NCBI RefSeq assembly: GCF_046506625.1
Contig: NZ_JBKFFP010000006.1
Location: forward strand, 186,001-250,000
DNA from: Zhengella sedimenti
GTDB lineage: Bacteria; Pseudomonadota; Alphaproteobacteria; Rhizobiales; Rhizobiaceae
Direction of reading: 5' to 3'
DNA length: 64,000 nucleotides
Shown: positions 44,093-52,377 of the stretch, one piece after another
Layout of the letters: every line of letters begins with the position of its first letter
Numbering within the stretch: position 1 is the stretch's first letter
The notes under the pieces: model-generated
The model's input: only the letters and a program-made list of their open reading frames with translations
Told to the model about the DNA's origin: nothing
Database searches by the model: none
Made by a program: the position numbers and the translations under genes

Positions 44093-46114
44093 TCACCTCG
44101 TCTGGTCAAGCGAACTGGCGATCTGCACCAGGCGCAAAAATTCAGACCGGTAGCCGAAGGGATCGTCGCCACGCGCCCCGGCAGCCAGCGCCGCAATGGC
44201 GTCCCAGCCGGTACCGGCCACCTGCCCGGTCTTGCGCAGCTTCTGGCCGAAGCCCGCCACGGCGACCGAGAAGCGCAGGTCGTCCGGCGCCTGGTCGAGC
44301 GAGGCGATCTCGTTTTCCGGCGTCACCGGCTGGGTGATCAGTTCCGACGTATCGCTGTCAGGCTGCTTGTAGCGTATCTTGACGAAACCATACTCCCCGC
44401 TTCCGCCTCCGGCCGCCGTATCGGCCGGTGCTGTCTGGTAACGCAGGTCGTCGATCTGCTGTGCCGGGCTGCCCTTCGGCGTGATCTCGTAAATCGCCGT
44501 GACCGAATGGCCGGAGCCGATGTCACCGGCATCCTTGCGGTCGTCGTTGAAGTCCTCCCGGTTCAGCGCCCGCGTCTCGTAGCCGATCAGCCGGTATTCG
44601 GCGACTGTCGCCGGATTGAACTCCACCTGGATCTTCACGTCCTTGGCAATCGGGAACAAGGTCGACGTCGCCTCTTCGACGAGGGTCTTCTGCGCTTCGC
44701 CGAGCGTGTCGATATAGGCGGCGGTGCCATTGCCGTTCTGCGCCAGGACCTGCATGAGCTGGTCATTGTAATTGCCCTGGCCAAAGCCGAAGACCGACAG
44801 GAACACGCCTTTCTCGCGCTTGTCCTCGATCATGGTCTTGAGCGCGTCGTCCGACGACGGTCCGACATTGAAATCGCCGTCGGTCGCCAGCATGACGCGA
44901 TTGACGCCGCCTTCGACGAAGTTCTGCTCGGCCAGCCGGTAGGCCGTCTCGATCCCTGCCGCGCCCGCCGTGGAACCGCCCGCCCCCAGTCCGTCGATGG
45001 CCGCCAGGATCTTCGCCTTGTCCGAGGCCGCTGTCGGCTCCAGCGCCACGCCCGCCGAACCGGCATAGGTGACGATGGACACCGTGTCTTTGGCATCGAG
45101 CCTGTCGAGCAGCAGCCGGAACGACGTCTTGAGCAACGGCAGCTTGTCCGGCGCGTTCATCGAGCCCGATGTATCGATGAGGAAGACCAGATTGGCCCTG
45201 GGCCGCGTTTCCGGCTGCACGTCATATCCCTTGATGGCGATATGCATCAGCTTGCGATGCGCATTCCATGGCGACGGAACCACGGTCACGGTCGGCTTGA
45301 ACGGCTGATCCGGGTTGCCGGCGGCCGGCCAGTCATAGGGGAAGTAGTTGATGAGTTCCTCCACCCGAACGGTTTCCGGCGCCGGCAGCCGCCCCGCATT
45401 CAGTTGCGAGCGGACGAAGGCATAGGAGGACGTGTCGACATCGATGGAGAACGTGGACACCGGGCTTTCCAGAACCGCGCGCACCGGGTTGCTGTCGAAG
45501 GCTTCCACCCGGTCGCGATTTTCCATCGAAGGCAGCGGAGCATGATCCGGGCTCGCCGGAAGCCCCGCGGCCGGACGCTGCGGCGACTGCGCGAACTGGC
45601 GCTTTGCCATCACCGCGCCATTGCCGGCGCCCTGCAGGGTCAGCATGGGCGCGGCCGGGACGGGACCGGCGGCGGTTTCCCCGTCGCCACCGGCGACAGC
45701 TGTTTTGGAACGGGCTTCATCGGCCTGCGTGGCGGCTTCGGGCTCCGCCTGCGGCGCGCCGGAATTCATGTTCATCAATCCGCCCGGACCGCCGGGCTGC
45801 TGCTGTACCAGCGGCGAGGTTTCCATCATCTGCCAGGCGAAATAGCCGCCGAAGGGCAGCACGAGGATGGCGGCGGCGATCGGGCCGGCAAGGGTCTTGG
45901 GCGTCATGACATGTCTCCATGCTCCGGTTGCGATGGAGATGAGACGTCCGTGGCCCGCCGATCCTTGGGGCGTTGCCGTCATTTTCTTGTCCGTTCCGGC
46001 TTCCCCGGCATCGAAGGCGTCCATGGCGGCCAGCAAGGCACGCTCGCGCGCATCGGCGCGCGGCGCCTCGCGGCCGCTTGAGGCCAGTTGTTTCAGCTTG
46101 TCGTCACCGGTCAT
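44093..46114 (-). CDS. Membrane-anchored von Willebrand factor A protein (YfbK-like), sigma-factor partner
   Basis: A 673-residue protein. Residues 1-70 are a cytoplasmic segment, 75-95 a membrane helix, 100-195 a low-complexity linker, and about 198-290 the VWA N-terminal domain (ENRDRVEAFDSNPVRAVLE). The VWA domain follows with an intact MIDAS motif DTSGSM (314-319), then a C-terminal DUF3520 region. Such proteins bind ligands through a metal ion in the periplasm. The ATG at 46114 begins 2 bases after the ECF sigma factor stop, so the two are translationally coupled. The short cytoplasmic segment (DKLKQLASSGREAPRADARERALLAA) may act as anti-sigma factor; this is inference. Confidence 0.87.
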   Translation of the reverse strand: MTGDDKLKQLASSGREAPRADARERALLAAMDAFDAGEAGTDKKMTATPQGSAGHGRLISIATGAWRHVMTPKTLAGPIAAAILVLPFGGYFAWQMMETSPLVQQQPGGPGGLMNMNSGAPQAEPEAATQADEARSKTAVAGGDGETAAGPVPAAPMLTLQGAGNGAVMAKRQFAQSPQRPAAGLPASPDHAPLPSMENRDRVEAFDSNPVRAVLESPVSTFSIDVDTSSYAFVRSQLNAGRLPAPETVRVEELINYFPYDWPAAGNPDQPFKPTVTVVPSPWNAHRKLMHIAIKGYDVQPETRPRANLVFLIDTSGSMNAPDKLPLLKTSFRLLLDRLDAKDTVSIVTYAGSAGVALEPTAASDKAKILAAIDGLGAGGSTAGAAGIETAYRLAEQNFVEGGVNRVMLATDGDFNVGPSSDDALKTMIEDKREKGVFLSVFGFGQGNYNDQLMQVLAQNGNGTAAYIDTLGEAQKTLVEEATSTLFPIAKDVKIQVEFNPATVAEYRLIGYETRALNREDFNDDRKDAGDIGSGHSVTAIYEITPKGSPAQQIDDLRYQTAPADTAAGGGSGEYGFVKIRYKQPDSDTSELITQPVTPENEIASLDQAPDDLRFSVAVAGFGQKLRKTGQVAGTGWDAIAALAAGARGDDPFGYRSEFLRLVQIASSLDQTR

Positions 46115-46116
46115 GG

Positions 46117-46695
46117 TCACGTCTCCCCGCCCGGCCGCAACAGCACGGCCAGGCGTTTCTTCGCATCATGGATGTGCCAGGAAACCGTAGCCTCCTTGCA
46201 ATCGAGAATCCTGGCAGCCTCTGCGTGGCTGAGTTCCTCCGCATAGACCAGCAGCACCGCTTCCTGCGTCTTTTCCGGCAATTCCCGCACCGCGGCCCAG
46301 AGCGCCTGCGTCTCGTCTTCGGGCGGCCAGTCGCCAGCGCCCGGCTGGTGGTCGATCAGCGCCTGCACTGCCATTTCCCTGGCCCGCCGTGCATCGCGCT
46401 GGACGGCACGGTGATGATCCCGTGCGGCATTGATCGTCATGCGGTAAAGCCAGGTGGTAAAGGCCGATTCGCCACGAAAACCGCGGATTGCATGCCCGAG
46501 CTTCACGCAGACGGACTGGGCGATGTCCTCCGCGTCCTGACGGTTTCCCGCCCAGCGCAGCGCCACGCGATGGATCATGTCGTAGTGATCGTTGACGAGC
46601 CGGGCGAAGGCCGCGCGATCACCGCCAGCCGCCGCCAGCGCTGTCCTGTTCACGTCGTAACCGTGTCCGGTCTCATCGCTCATCGCATGCATCAT
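46117..46695 (-). CDS. ECF-type RNA polymerase sigma factor
   Basis: A 192-residue sigma-70 family regulator. Region 2 is visible as FARLVNDHYDMIHRVALR then GNRQDAEDIAQSVCVKL. Region 4 has the helix-turn-helix ELSHAEAARILDCKEATVSWHIHDAKKRL. There is no region 3, as expected for ECF factors. The start is ambiguous: ATGs at 46695, 46692 and 46683 occur with no clear ribosome binding site, and 46683 (MSDETG) is the most conventional N-terminus. It is coupled to the VWA membrane protein, which probably senses the signal. It is the likely activator of its own operon. Confidence 0.88.
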   Translation of the reverse strand: MMHAMSDETGHGYDVNRTALAAAGGDRAAFARLVNDHYDMIHRVALRWAGNRQDAEDIAQSVCVKLGHAIRGFRGESAFTTWLYRMTINAARDHHRAVQRDARRAREMAVQALIDHQPGAGDWPPEDETQALWAAVRELPEKTQEAVLLVYAEELSHAEAARILDCKEATVSWHIHDAKKRLAVLLRPGGET

Positions 46696-46749
46696 CGACC
46701 ATTGGACGGCGCAGGCAAGGCGATCCTTGGGTGCATTGTGAAAAAATGC

Positions 46750-47442
46750 TTATGCGCGGAGAAAGGCCGCCTGATGGAAACGCTGCTGGGCGGCGGGGTA
46801 GCGCCACGCCAAGCCGGCCGGGCAGGCATTGCGCGCCAGGCAGCCCTGGTCCCGGCAGGCAATCCCTGACGGCGAACGGGCATGGGCCCCGCAGGCCGCC
46901 GCATCAAAGCCGGCAGGACCGTAAGCCTGAACCGGACAGGCCGCCAGGCAGGGCTTCGCATCGCAGGCATCGCAGGGATGCCGCGCGGGTTCGGGCAACG
47001 GCATGTCCAGCGCCTCGCCGAACAGGAGCGCGCCGCGATAGGCATGCCACAGGCCGAACACGGGATGCATCAGTAGGCCGAGCGGTGACGGGCGAAGCCC
47101 CTCCGCCCGCATGGCCCATTGCTGGAACGGCAGATAGGGCGGATCGGACGGGAAGACGGCACGGGCGCCGAACCGTTCGGCCACATCGCCGATGACCGCC
47201 TTTGACCAGGCATCGAGCGGATCGGCCGGATCGGTCTCTTGCCGCTGCCGCCAGGCATTGAACGGTTCCCAGATCGAACCGCCACCATGGCCGGCAAGCA
47301 GAACGCTGCGCGCGGGCAATCCGTCTGGCCCGGCAGGCGCGGCATCGCGCGTGGCGAAAACGAACCCGCCGCGTGGCATCAGGCCGTGGGGCGCAAGCAT
47401 GGCGGCGACATCGTCGATCGTGGTTTGGACTGCCGCCGGCAC
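46750..47442 (-). CDS. 4Fe-4S ferredoxin-domain protein of unknown function
   Basis: A 230-residue soluble protein. The N-terminal 140 residues have weak similarity in layout to the QueG (epoxyqueuosine reductase) family (SVLLAGHGGGSIWEPFNAWRQRQ, then DPLDAWSKAVIGDVAERFGA). The C-terminal third carries a cysteine-rich cluster motif, CDACDAKPCLAACP, followed by CGAH and CRDQGCLARNACP. It is too short for a cobalamin-binding QueG. It starts at a GTG (47442), 4 bases after the dienelactone hydrolase gene, so the two form an operon. Confidence 0.68.
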   Translation of the reverse strand: MPAAVQTTIDDVAAMLAPHGLMPRGGFVFATRDAAPAGPDGLPARSVLLAGHGGGSIWEPFNAWRQRQETDPADPLDAWSKAVIGDVAERFGARAVFPSDPPYLPFQQWAMRAEGLRPSPLGLLMHPVFGLWHAYRGALLFGEALDMPLPEPARHPCDACDAKPCLAACPVQAYGPAGFDAAACGAHARSPSGIACRDQGCLARNACPAGLAWRYPAAQQRFHQAAFLRA

Positions 47443-47446
47443 GGCC

Positions 47447-48181
47447 TCAGCCTTTCAGCGTTTCCTCGAAGAGGGTGAGCAGGCGTTTCCAATGCCGCTC
47501 CGCGCCTGCTTCGTCATAGACTCCATGGTCGGGAACGCACCAGCCATGCCGGCAACCCGGATAGTTTTCCAGCGTGTAGTCGACCCCGGCCTCGCGGAAA
47601 ACCTGCGCGAAGCGCGCAGACTGCTCCGGCGGGAAACTGCCGTCATCGCCCGCGACGCCGACATGGATCCGCCCTTTGATGCCGCCGGCATGAAGATGGG
47701 GACTGTCGGGAATGTCACCGGCAAGATTGCCACCATGCCAGCTTGCCGCTGCCGCGACGCGATCCGGATAATAGGCCGCCGCGTTCAGTGCCCGCGCGCC
47801 GCCCATGCAGTAACCGGTCACCCCGACCGGTCCGTCCAGTCCCTCGCCATCGAGCGCCGCGAGGAAATGCGCCGTGTCCTCGATGGTCATGGCCTGGCTT
47901 GTCTGCGCCAGCATGGACTTGAGCAGCGGTCCGCGTTCGGGATCGGAAAAGGTCGTCCGGGCGTTGAAGGGCGACCGGTCCTCGCAGCGGTACAGCAGGT
48001 CGGGCAGCAGCACCGCATAGCCCTCGCCCACCAGCCGTCCGGCCATTGCATCCAGCGCCGGTCGCGGGCCGAAGGCATCCATGTACAGGAGTACGCTTGC
48101 CGATGCGTTCCCTTCCGGCAGGAACAGCTTTGCCGGACACGTACCCGCCCCGGTGGTGATCGACAGGGTTTTCAGATGCAT
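47447..48181 (-). CDS. Dienelactone hydrolase family protein
   Basis: A 244-residue alpha/beta hydrolase of the dienelactone hydrolase type. The triad is Cys125 (GYCMGG), Asp180 or Asp179 (VAGDDGSFPP) and His212 (GCRHGW). The cysteine nucleophile separates it from ordinary esterases. Dienelactone hydrolase opens 4-carboxymethylenebutenolide in chloroaromatic breakdown, but many homologues have other lactone or ester substrates, and no aromatic pathway genes are nearby. GGAG lies 7 bases before the ATG. The 4Fe-4S protein follows in the same operon. Confidence 0.85.
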   Translation of the reverse strand: MHLKTLSITTGAGTCPAKLFLPEGNASASVLLYMDAFGPRPALDAMAGRLVGEGYAVLLPDLLYRCEDRSPFNARTTFSDPERGPLLKSMLAQTSQAMTIEDTAHFLAALDGEGLDGPVGVTGYCMGGARALNAAAYYPDRVAAAASWHGGNLAGDIPDSPHLHAGGIKGRIHVGVAGDDGSFPPEQSARFAQVFREAGVDYTLENYPGCRHGWCVPDHGVYDEAGAERHWKRLLTLFEETLKG

Positions 48182-48410
48182 GGAGTTCTCCGTTCACGCG
48201 CAGCTGGAACGCCCGGCCTGCGCCGGGCGTGCGAAGCCTAGTGGTTTTCGCCCTTGTGTCAAAGGCGATGCCGGAGAGTGGTTTGCCAAGGAGCGCCGCC
48301 GGTGCCGGGCCCGATCAGCCGCCGCCATCGCCGCGAACGGGCCTGCGCCAGACATCATCGTGGATCAGGGACGCGACGCGTGACCGGCCGGAGACTTCGG
48401 CCTCATCCTT

Positions 48411-49997
48411 TCACGTGAAGGCGTCGGGCATGGATTCCTTCTTCCTGGCGACGAAATCCGTCAGCCCGTCCATGATGCCCGGATCCATATACGGCGCCTC
48501 GTAGGCATCGAGCCACTTCCCGGCCAGTTCATTGGCGCGCTGATGGGCAGGTTTCTGGCCCTCCGCCTGCCATTGCTCGAAGGAATTGTTGTCGGCGATG
48601 GAGGACCGGTAGAAGGCTTCCTGGAAATTGGCCTGGGTATGGGCGCAGCCGAGATAGTGCTGTCCGGGACCGACTTCGCGGATGGCATCCATTGCCTGGC
48701 CGTTTTCCGACAGGTCCACCCCCTCGGAAAGGCGCTGCATCATGCCGAGCTGGTCGATATCCATCATGAACTTCTCGTAGGAAGAGACCAGCCCGCCCTC
48801 CAGCCAGCCGGCGGCGTGAAGCACGAAATTCGTCCCCGCCAGCAGGGTGGAGTTGAGCGTGTTGGCGCTTTCATAGGCAGCCTGCGCATCGGCCACCTTG
48901 GAAGCGGTCAGCGATCCGCCGGTGCGGAACGGCAAGCCGAGGCGACGCGCAAGCTGCGCCGCGCCATAGGAGACCAGCGAGGGCTCCGGCGTGCCGAAGG
49001 TCGGTGCGCCCGACTGCATGGAGATCGACGAGGCAAAGGTGCCGAAAAGTACCGGCGCACCGGGCCGCACAAGCTGCGTGAACGCAGCGCCTGCCAGCAC
49101 TTCCGCCAGCACCTGCGTCAGCGTTCCGGCCACCGTCACGGGACTCATGGCACCGGCAAGGATGAAGGGCGTGACGATGCAGGCCTGGTTGTTGCGGGCA
49201 TAGACCTTGGCCGCGCCCACCATCGTATCGTCGAACACCATGGGCGAGTTGGCATTGATCAGGTTGATGACGACCGTATTCTGGTCGACAAACTCCTCGC
49301 CGAACAGGAGCTTGCACATGTCGACCGTGTCCTGCGCCCGTTCCGGCGCCGTCACCGAACCCATGAAGGGTTTGTCGGACAGGGTCATGTGCGCCATGAT
49401 CATGTCGAGATGACGCTTGTTGACCGGCACGTCCACCGGCTCGCAGACCGTTCCGCCGGAATGGTGCATCGAGGGCGCCATGTAGGCGAGCTTCACGAAG
49501 TTGCGGAAGTCCTCGATGGTCGCATAACGGCGGTTTCCCTCCAGGTCGCGCACGAAGGGCGGCCCGTAAACCGGGGCGAAAACGGTTGTGTCGCCGCCGA
49601 TCTGCACGGATTTTGCGGGATTGCGCGCATGCTGGGTGAAGCTGGAAGGGGCGCTTTTGAGCAGTTCGCGGCAAAGCCCCCTCGGGAAACGCACGCGCTC
49701 GCCCTTCACATCAGCCCCGGCATCGCGCCACATCTGAAGCGCTTCGGCGTCGTCGCGGAACTCGATGCCGATTTCTTCCAGGATCGCGTCGGCATTGGCC
49801 TCGATCAGCGACAGGCCTTCCTCCCCCAGGACCTCGTAGACCGGGATCTTGCGGGTGATGTAGGTCAGCGACAATCCGGGCCCGCCACCTGATCGCGCGG
49901 CGCGGCGCGCCGCTGCACCGGACCTTTCACCCCTGCCACGGCGTTCGCGCGGGGCGGCTGAAGCACTTGCCGCCAACTGTTCGGTATCCTCGGTCAT
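48411..49997 (-). CDS. MttB-family (non-pyrrolysine) corrinoid methyltransferase
   Basis: A 528-residue homologue of trimethylamine methyltransferase. The barrel contains GGTVCEPVDVPVNKRHLDM and GTFASSISMQSGAPTFGTPE, typical of the family. The reading frame has no internal amber codon, so it lacks pyrrolysine, like the glycine-betaine type (MtgB) enzymes. It should move a methyl group from a quaternary amine to the corrinoid protein encoded divergently at 50349. The first 45 residues are a low-complexity Arg/Gly/Ala-rich extension (ERRGRGERSGAAARRAARSG). The start is ambiguous between the ATG at 49997 and the GTG at 50006. Confidence 0.9.
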   Translation of the reverse strand: MTEDTEQLAASASAAPRERRGRGERSGAAARRAARSGGGPGLSLTYITRKIPVYEVLGEEGLSLIEANADAILEEIGIEFRDDAEALQMWRDAGADVKGERVRFPRGLCRELLKSAPSSFTQHARNPAKSVQIGGDTTVFAPVYGPPFVRDLEGNRRYATIEDFRNFVKLAYMAPSMHHSGGTVCEPVDVPVNKRHLDMIMAHMTLSDKPFMGSVTAPERAQDTVDMCKLLFGEEFVDQNTVVINLINANSPMVFDDTMVGAAKVYARNNQACIVTPFILAGAMSPVTVAGTLTQVLAEVLAGAAFTQLVRPGAPVLFGTFASSISMQSGAPTFGTPEPSLVSYGAAQLARRLGLPFRTGGSLTASKVADAQAAYESANTLNSTLLAGTNFVLHAAGWLEGGLVSSYEKFMMDIDQLGMMQRLSEGVDLSENGQAMDAIREVGPGQHYLGCAHTQANFQEAFYRSSIADNNSFEQWQAEGQKPAHQRANELAGKWLDAYEAPYMDPGIMDGLTDFVARKKESMPDAFT

Positions 49998-50348
49998 TCC
50001 TGTCACCGTTTCTCAGAAATCCACGCCCGCTCCGGGCATTGTCTTCCAAGTCTAAGGTCGCCCCGTTCGCCGCGCCTGCCCCAACCGCGTCAACGACTTG
50101 GCTACCGGCGACACGGCGCGTGAAGGTCCGGGAGGGCAATATCGACCGCAACGGGCCGCCCGGGACACCAAACGCGCCCTTGCCAGCCCGCCCGATGCGC
50201 TATATCCGACGGAATTGAGGGACCCGGTCGCAATTTGCATCCGGTGGCGTCGCAAATTGTGCAGCCCCTGCGGCCGGTTGTCAGGATATTCGCGGGCAGG
50301 CGCAGTGTGCGAACACCGGTCGCGTGTTTTTTTGAGAGGAATTGGACA
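49998..50348. promoter_or_regulatory. Divergent regulatory region of the corrinoid methyltransferase system
   Basis: About 350 bases without a gene separate the MttB-family gene from the corrinoid-protein gene. It includes the dyad CAATTTGC (50231-50238) / GCAAATTG (50252-50259), spacer 13, and a T7 run just before the corrinoid-protein RBS. The dyad is the best operator candidate; it differs from the ATAAAGA palindromes found elsewhere in the system. No riboswitch resembling a cobalamin element was seen. Confidence 0.5.
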
Positions 50349-51050
50349 ATGGCTGGCGACGACGAGATCATCCTGTCGGAACTCGATGACGAGGAACTCG
50401 TTCAGCAGATGATGGACGACCTCTATGACGGCCTCAAGGAAGAGATCGAGGAAGGCACACGCATCCTCCTCGATCGCGGATGGGCGCCCTATGACGTGCT
50501 GACCAAGGCCCTGGTCGAAGGCATGCGCATCGTCGGCGAGGATTTCCGCGACGGCATCCTGTTCGTGCCCGAGGTCCTGCTGTCGGCCAATGCCATGAAG
50601 GCCGGCATGACCATCCTGCGGCCGCTGCTCGTCGAGACAGGCGCGCCGAAGCTGGGCACCATGGTCATCGGCACGGTGAAGGGCGACATCCACGACATCG
50701 GCAAGAACCTGGTCGGCATGATGATGGAAGGTGCCGGCTTCGACGTCATCGATATCGGCATCAACAATCCGGTCGAGAACTATCTCGAGGCCATCGAGAA
50801 GCACAATCCGGATATCGTGGGCATGTCGGCCCTGCTGACCACGACCATGCCCTACATGAAGGTCGTGATCGACACGATGAAGGAAAAGGGCATCCGCGAC
50901 GACTATGTCGTTCTCGTCGGCGGCGCACCGCTCAACGAGGAATTCGGCAAGGCCGTCGGTGCCGATGCCTATTGCCGTGACGCCGCGGTTGCGGTTGAAA
51001 CGGCAAAGGATTTCATGAAGCGCAAGCACAACCAGGCGGCTGCCGGCTGA
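50349..51050 (+). CDS. Corrinoid (B12-binding) methyl-carrier protein
   Basis: A 233-residue MtbC/MttC-like protein. The helical cap domain spans about residues 10-95, and the Rossmann-like B12 domain carries the base-off ligand motif GDIHDIGKN (Asp113, His115, Gly118), then GLDVID-type GFDVIDIG and the VVLVGGAPL loop. It accepts the methyl group from the MttB-family enzyme and passes it to tetrahydrofolate. GAGGA lies 8-9 bases before the ATG at 50349. It begins a nine-gene rightward series ending with the ASKHA activator. Confidence 0.94.
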   Translation: MAGDDEIILSELDDEELVQQMMDDLYDGLKEEIEEGTRILLDRGWAPYDVLTKALVEGMRIVGEDFRDGILFVPEVLLSANAMKAGMTILRPLLVETGAPKLGTMVIGTVKGDIHDIGKNLVGMMMEGAGFDVIDIGINNPVENYLEAIEKHNPDIVGMSALLTTTMPYMKVVIDTMKEKGIRDDYVVLVGGAPLNEEFGKAVGADAYCRDAAVAVETAKDFMKRKHNQAAAG

Positions 51051-51111
51051 ACCGTTCCAGGGAACGAAGCCCGCAAGGTCATGCGCCTGGCCTTCAAGGG
51101 AGGTTCACGCC

Positions 51112-51696
51112 ATGATGCGGTCCGTTCTTGTTCTTGCCCTGGTGTCGGCCCTGACCTGCGCGGCGGGACCGGCCACGGCAACCGGCGAAATCGTCTCGCT
51201 CATCACGCAGGACGACCGGCAGCGCCTTGACGACTTCGAGGAGACGCGCGCCCGCGCCATAGCCGTCGCACGGGCCCGCGGGGCGCCGGGCGATATCGCC
51301 GAACTCAACGAGATTCTAGCGGGTGAACCGGTCGCCATTGCCGGCAACGACCTGACCGGCAACTGGCAATGCCGCGTCACCAAGCTGAATGGACCGGTCG
51401 AACTTGTCATCTATTCCTGGTTCCGATGCCGCATTTCCGATGACGGCTCCGGCTGGCGGCTGGAAAAGCTGACCGGGTCGCAACGTGTGACCGGCCGGTT
51501 CTTCGATGACGGCGACAAGCGCATGATCTTCCTCGGCGCTGGCCACTACTCCTACGAGGAGCCCCTGTCCTATCCGCAGAACAGCGAACGCGACGAGGTC
51601 GCTTATGCCTTCCTGCTCGATGACGGGCGCTTGCGGCTGGAATTCCCTGCCCCGCACCTGGAATCGCGCTTCGACATCCTGGAACTGAAACGGTGA
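51112..51696 (+). CDS. Secreted DUF4893-family protein
   Basis: A 194-residue exported protein with a signal peptide (about residues 1-24, ending ATATG). The DUF4893 pattern is recognisable in LITQDDRQRLDDFEETRARAI, DLTGNWQCRVTKL and the conserved FLGAGHYSYEEP region. Its function is unknown, and a periplasmic protein is unexpected inside a cytosolic one-carbon operon. GGGAGG precedes the ATG at 51112. Its stop overlaps the next gene's GTG start by 4 bases (GTGA), so translation is coupled. Confidence 0.82.
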   Translation: MMRSVLVLALVSALTCAAGPATATGEIVSLITQDDRQRLDDFEETRARAIAVARARGAPGDIAELNEILAGEPVAIAGNDLTGNWQCRVTKLNGPVELVIYSWFRCRISDDGSGWRLEKLTGSQRVTGRFFDDGDKRMIFLGAGHYSYEEPLSYPQNSERDEVAYAFLLDDGRLRLEFPAPHLESRFDILELKR

Positions 51697-52313
51697 GCGC
51701 GGCGAAACCCGCCAACAGCGCAGAGCCCGTCCGCGTGATTGCATGCGGGGCGATCGCGCGCGAGATCGTTGCGGTATGCGAGGCCAACGGGCTTGACCAT
51801 GTCGACCTGACCTGCCTCCCGGCGATCTGGCACAACACGCCGGACCTGATCGCCCCGGCCATGCGCGACAAGATCGCGCAAGCCCGTGCGGAAGGCTTCA
51901 CGCGCATTTTCATCGGTTATGCCGAATGCGGGACCCGGGGCGAAATCGACCGCATCTGCCGCGAGGAAGGACTGGAGCGGATCGAGGGACCGCATTGCTA
52001 TGCCTTCTATACCGGCACGGAGAAATTCCTGCGCGAAAGCGGCGACGAGGTGACCACCTTCTATCTGACGGACCTGATCGCTCGCCAGTTCGAGGCCTTC
52101 ATTGTCGAACCGCTGAAACTCGACCGTCACCCCGAACTGATCGCCATGATGTTCGGCAACTATGCGAAGCTGGTCTATCTCGCCCAGAGCGACGATCCCG
52201 CCCTCGACGCGAAGGCGCGACAGGCGGCAGGCTTTCTGGGCCTGGATTATGAACGCCGCTTCACCGGCTATGGCGACCTCACCGATGCGCTGCTGAATGC
52301 CGCCCCGACCTGA
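51693..52313 (+). CDS. DUF1638 protein of the corrinoid methyltransferase cluster
   Basis: A 206-residue cytosolic protein beginning at a GTG that overlaps the DUF4893 stop codon. RVIACGAIAREI, then LPAIWHNTPDLIAPAMRDKI and FIGYAECGTRGEIDRIC are DUF1638 landmarks, with two conserved cysteines (Cys18 and the one in YAECGT). DUF1638 genes recur next to methylamine/betaine corrinoid methyltransferases in bacteria and archaea (established genomic association). The biochemical function is unknown. Confidence 0.85.
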   Translation: MSAAKPANSAEPVRVIACGAIAREIVAVCEANGLDHVDLTCLPAIWHNTPDLIAPAMRDKIAQARAEGFTRIFIGYAECGTRGEIDRICREEGLERIEGPHCYAFYTGTEKFLRESGDEVTTFYLTDLIARQFEAFIVEPLKLDRHPELIAMMFGNYAKLVYLAQSDDPALDAKARQAAGFLGLDYERRFTGYGDLTDALLNAAPT

Positions 52314-52377
52314 CTTGTGGTTTTCACAATCCGGACCTAAATGACGAGTCCCCTGCCGCATTGGCAGCCGGGCTGAG

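Noticed and set aside
44507..46081. A 524-codon + strand frame
   Set aside because: It is antisense to the VWA gene with shadow-type composition; the opposite strand has clear domains.
48411..49997. Pyrrolysine-containing trimethylamine methyltransferase
   Set aside because: The frame is open without an internal amber codon and no pyl genes are in the window.
49998..50348. Cobalamin or SAM/SAH riboswitch before the corrinoid genes
   Set aside because: No conserved B12-box or multi-helix core could be recognised; only a simple dyad is present. A covariance-model search would settle it.
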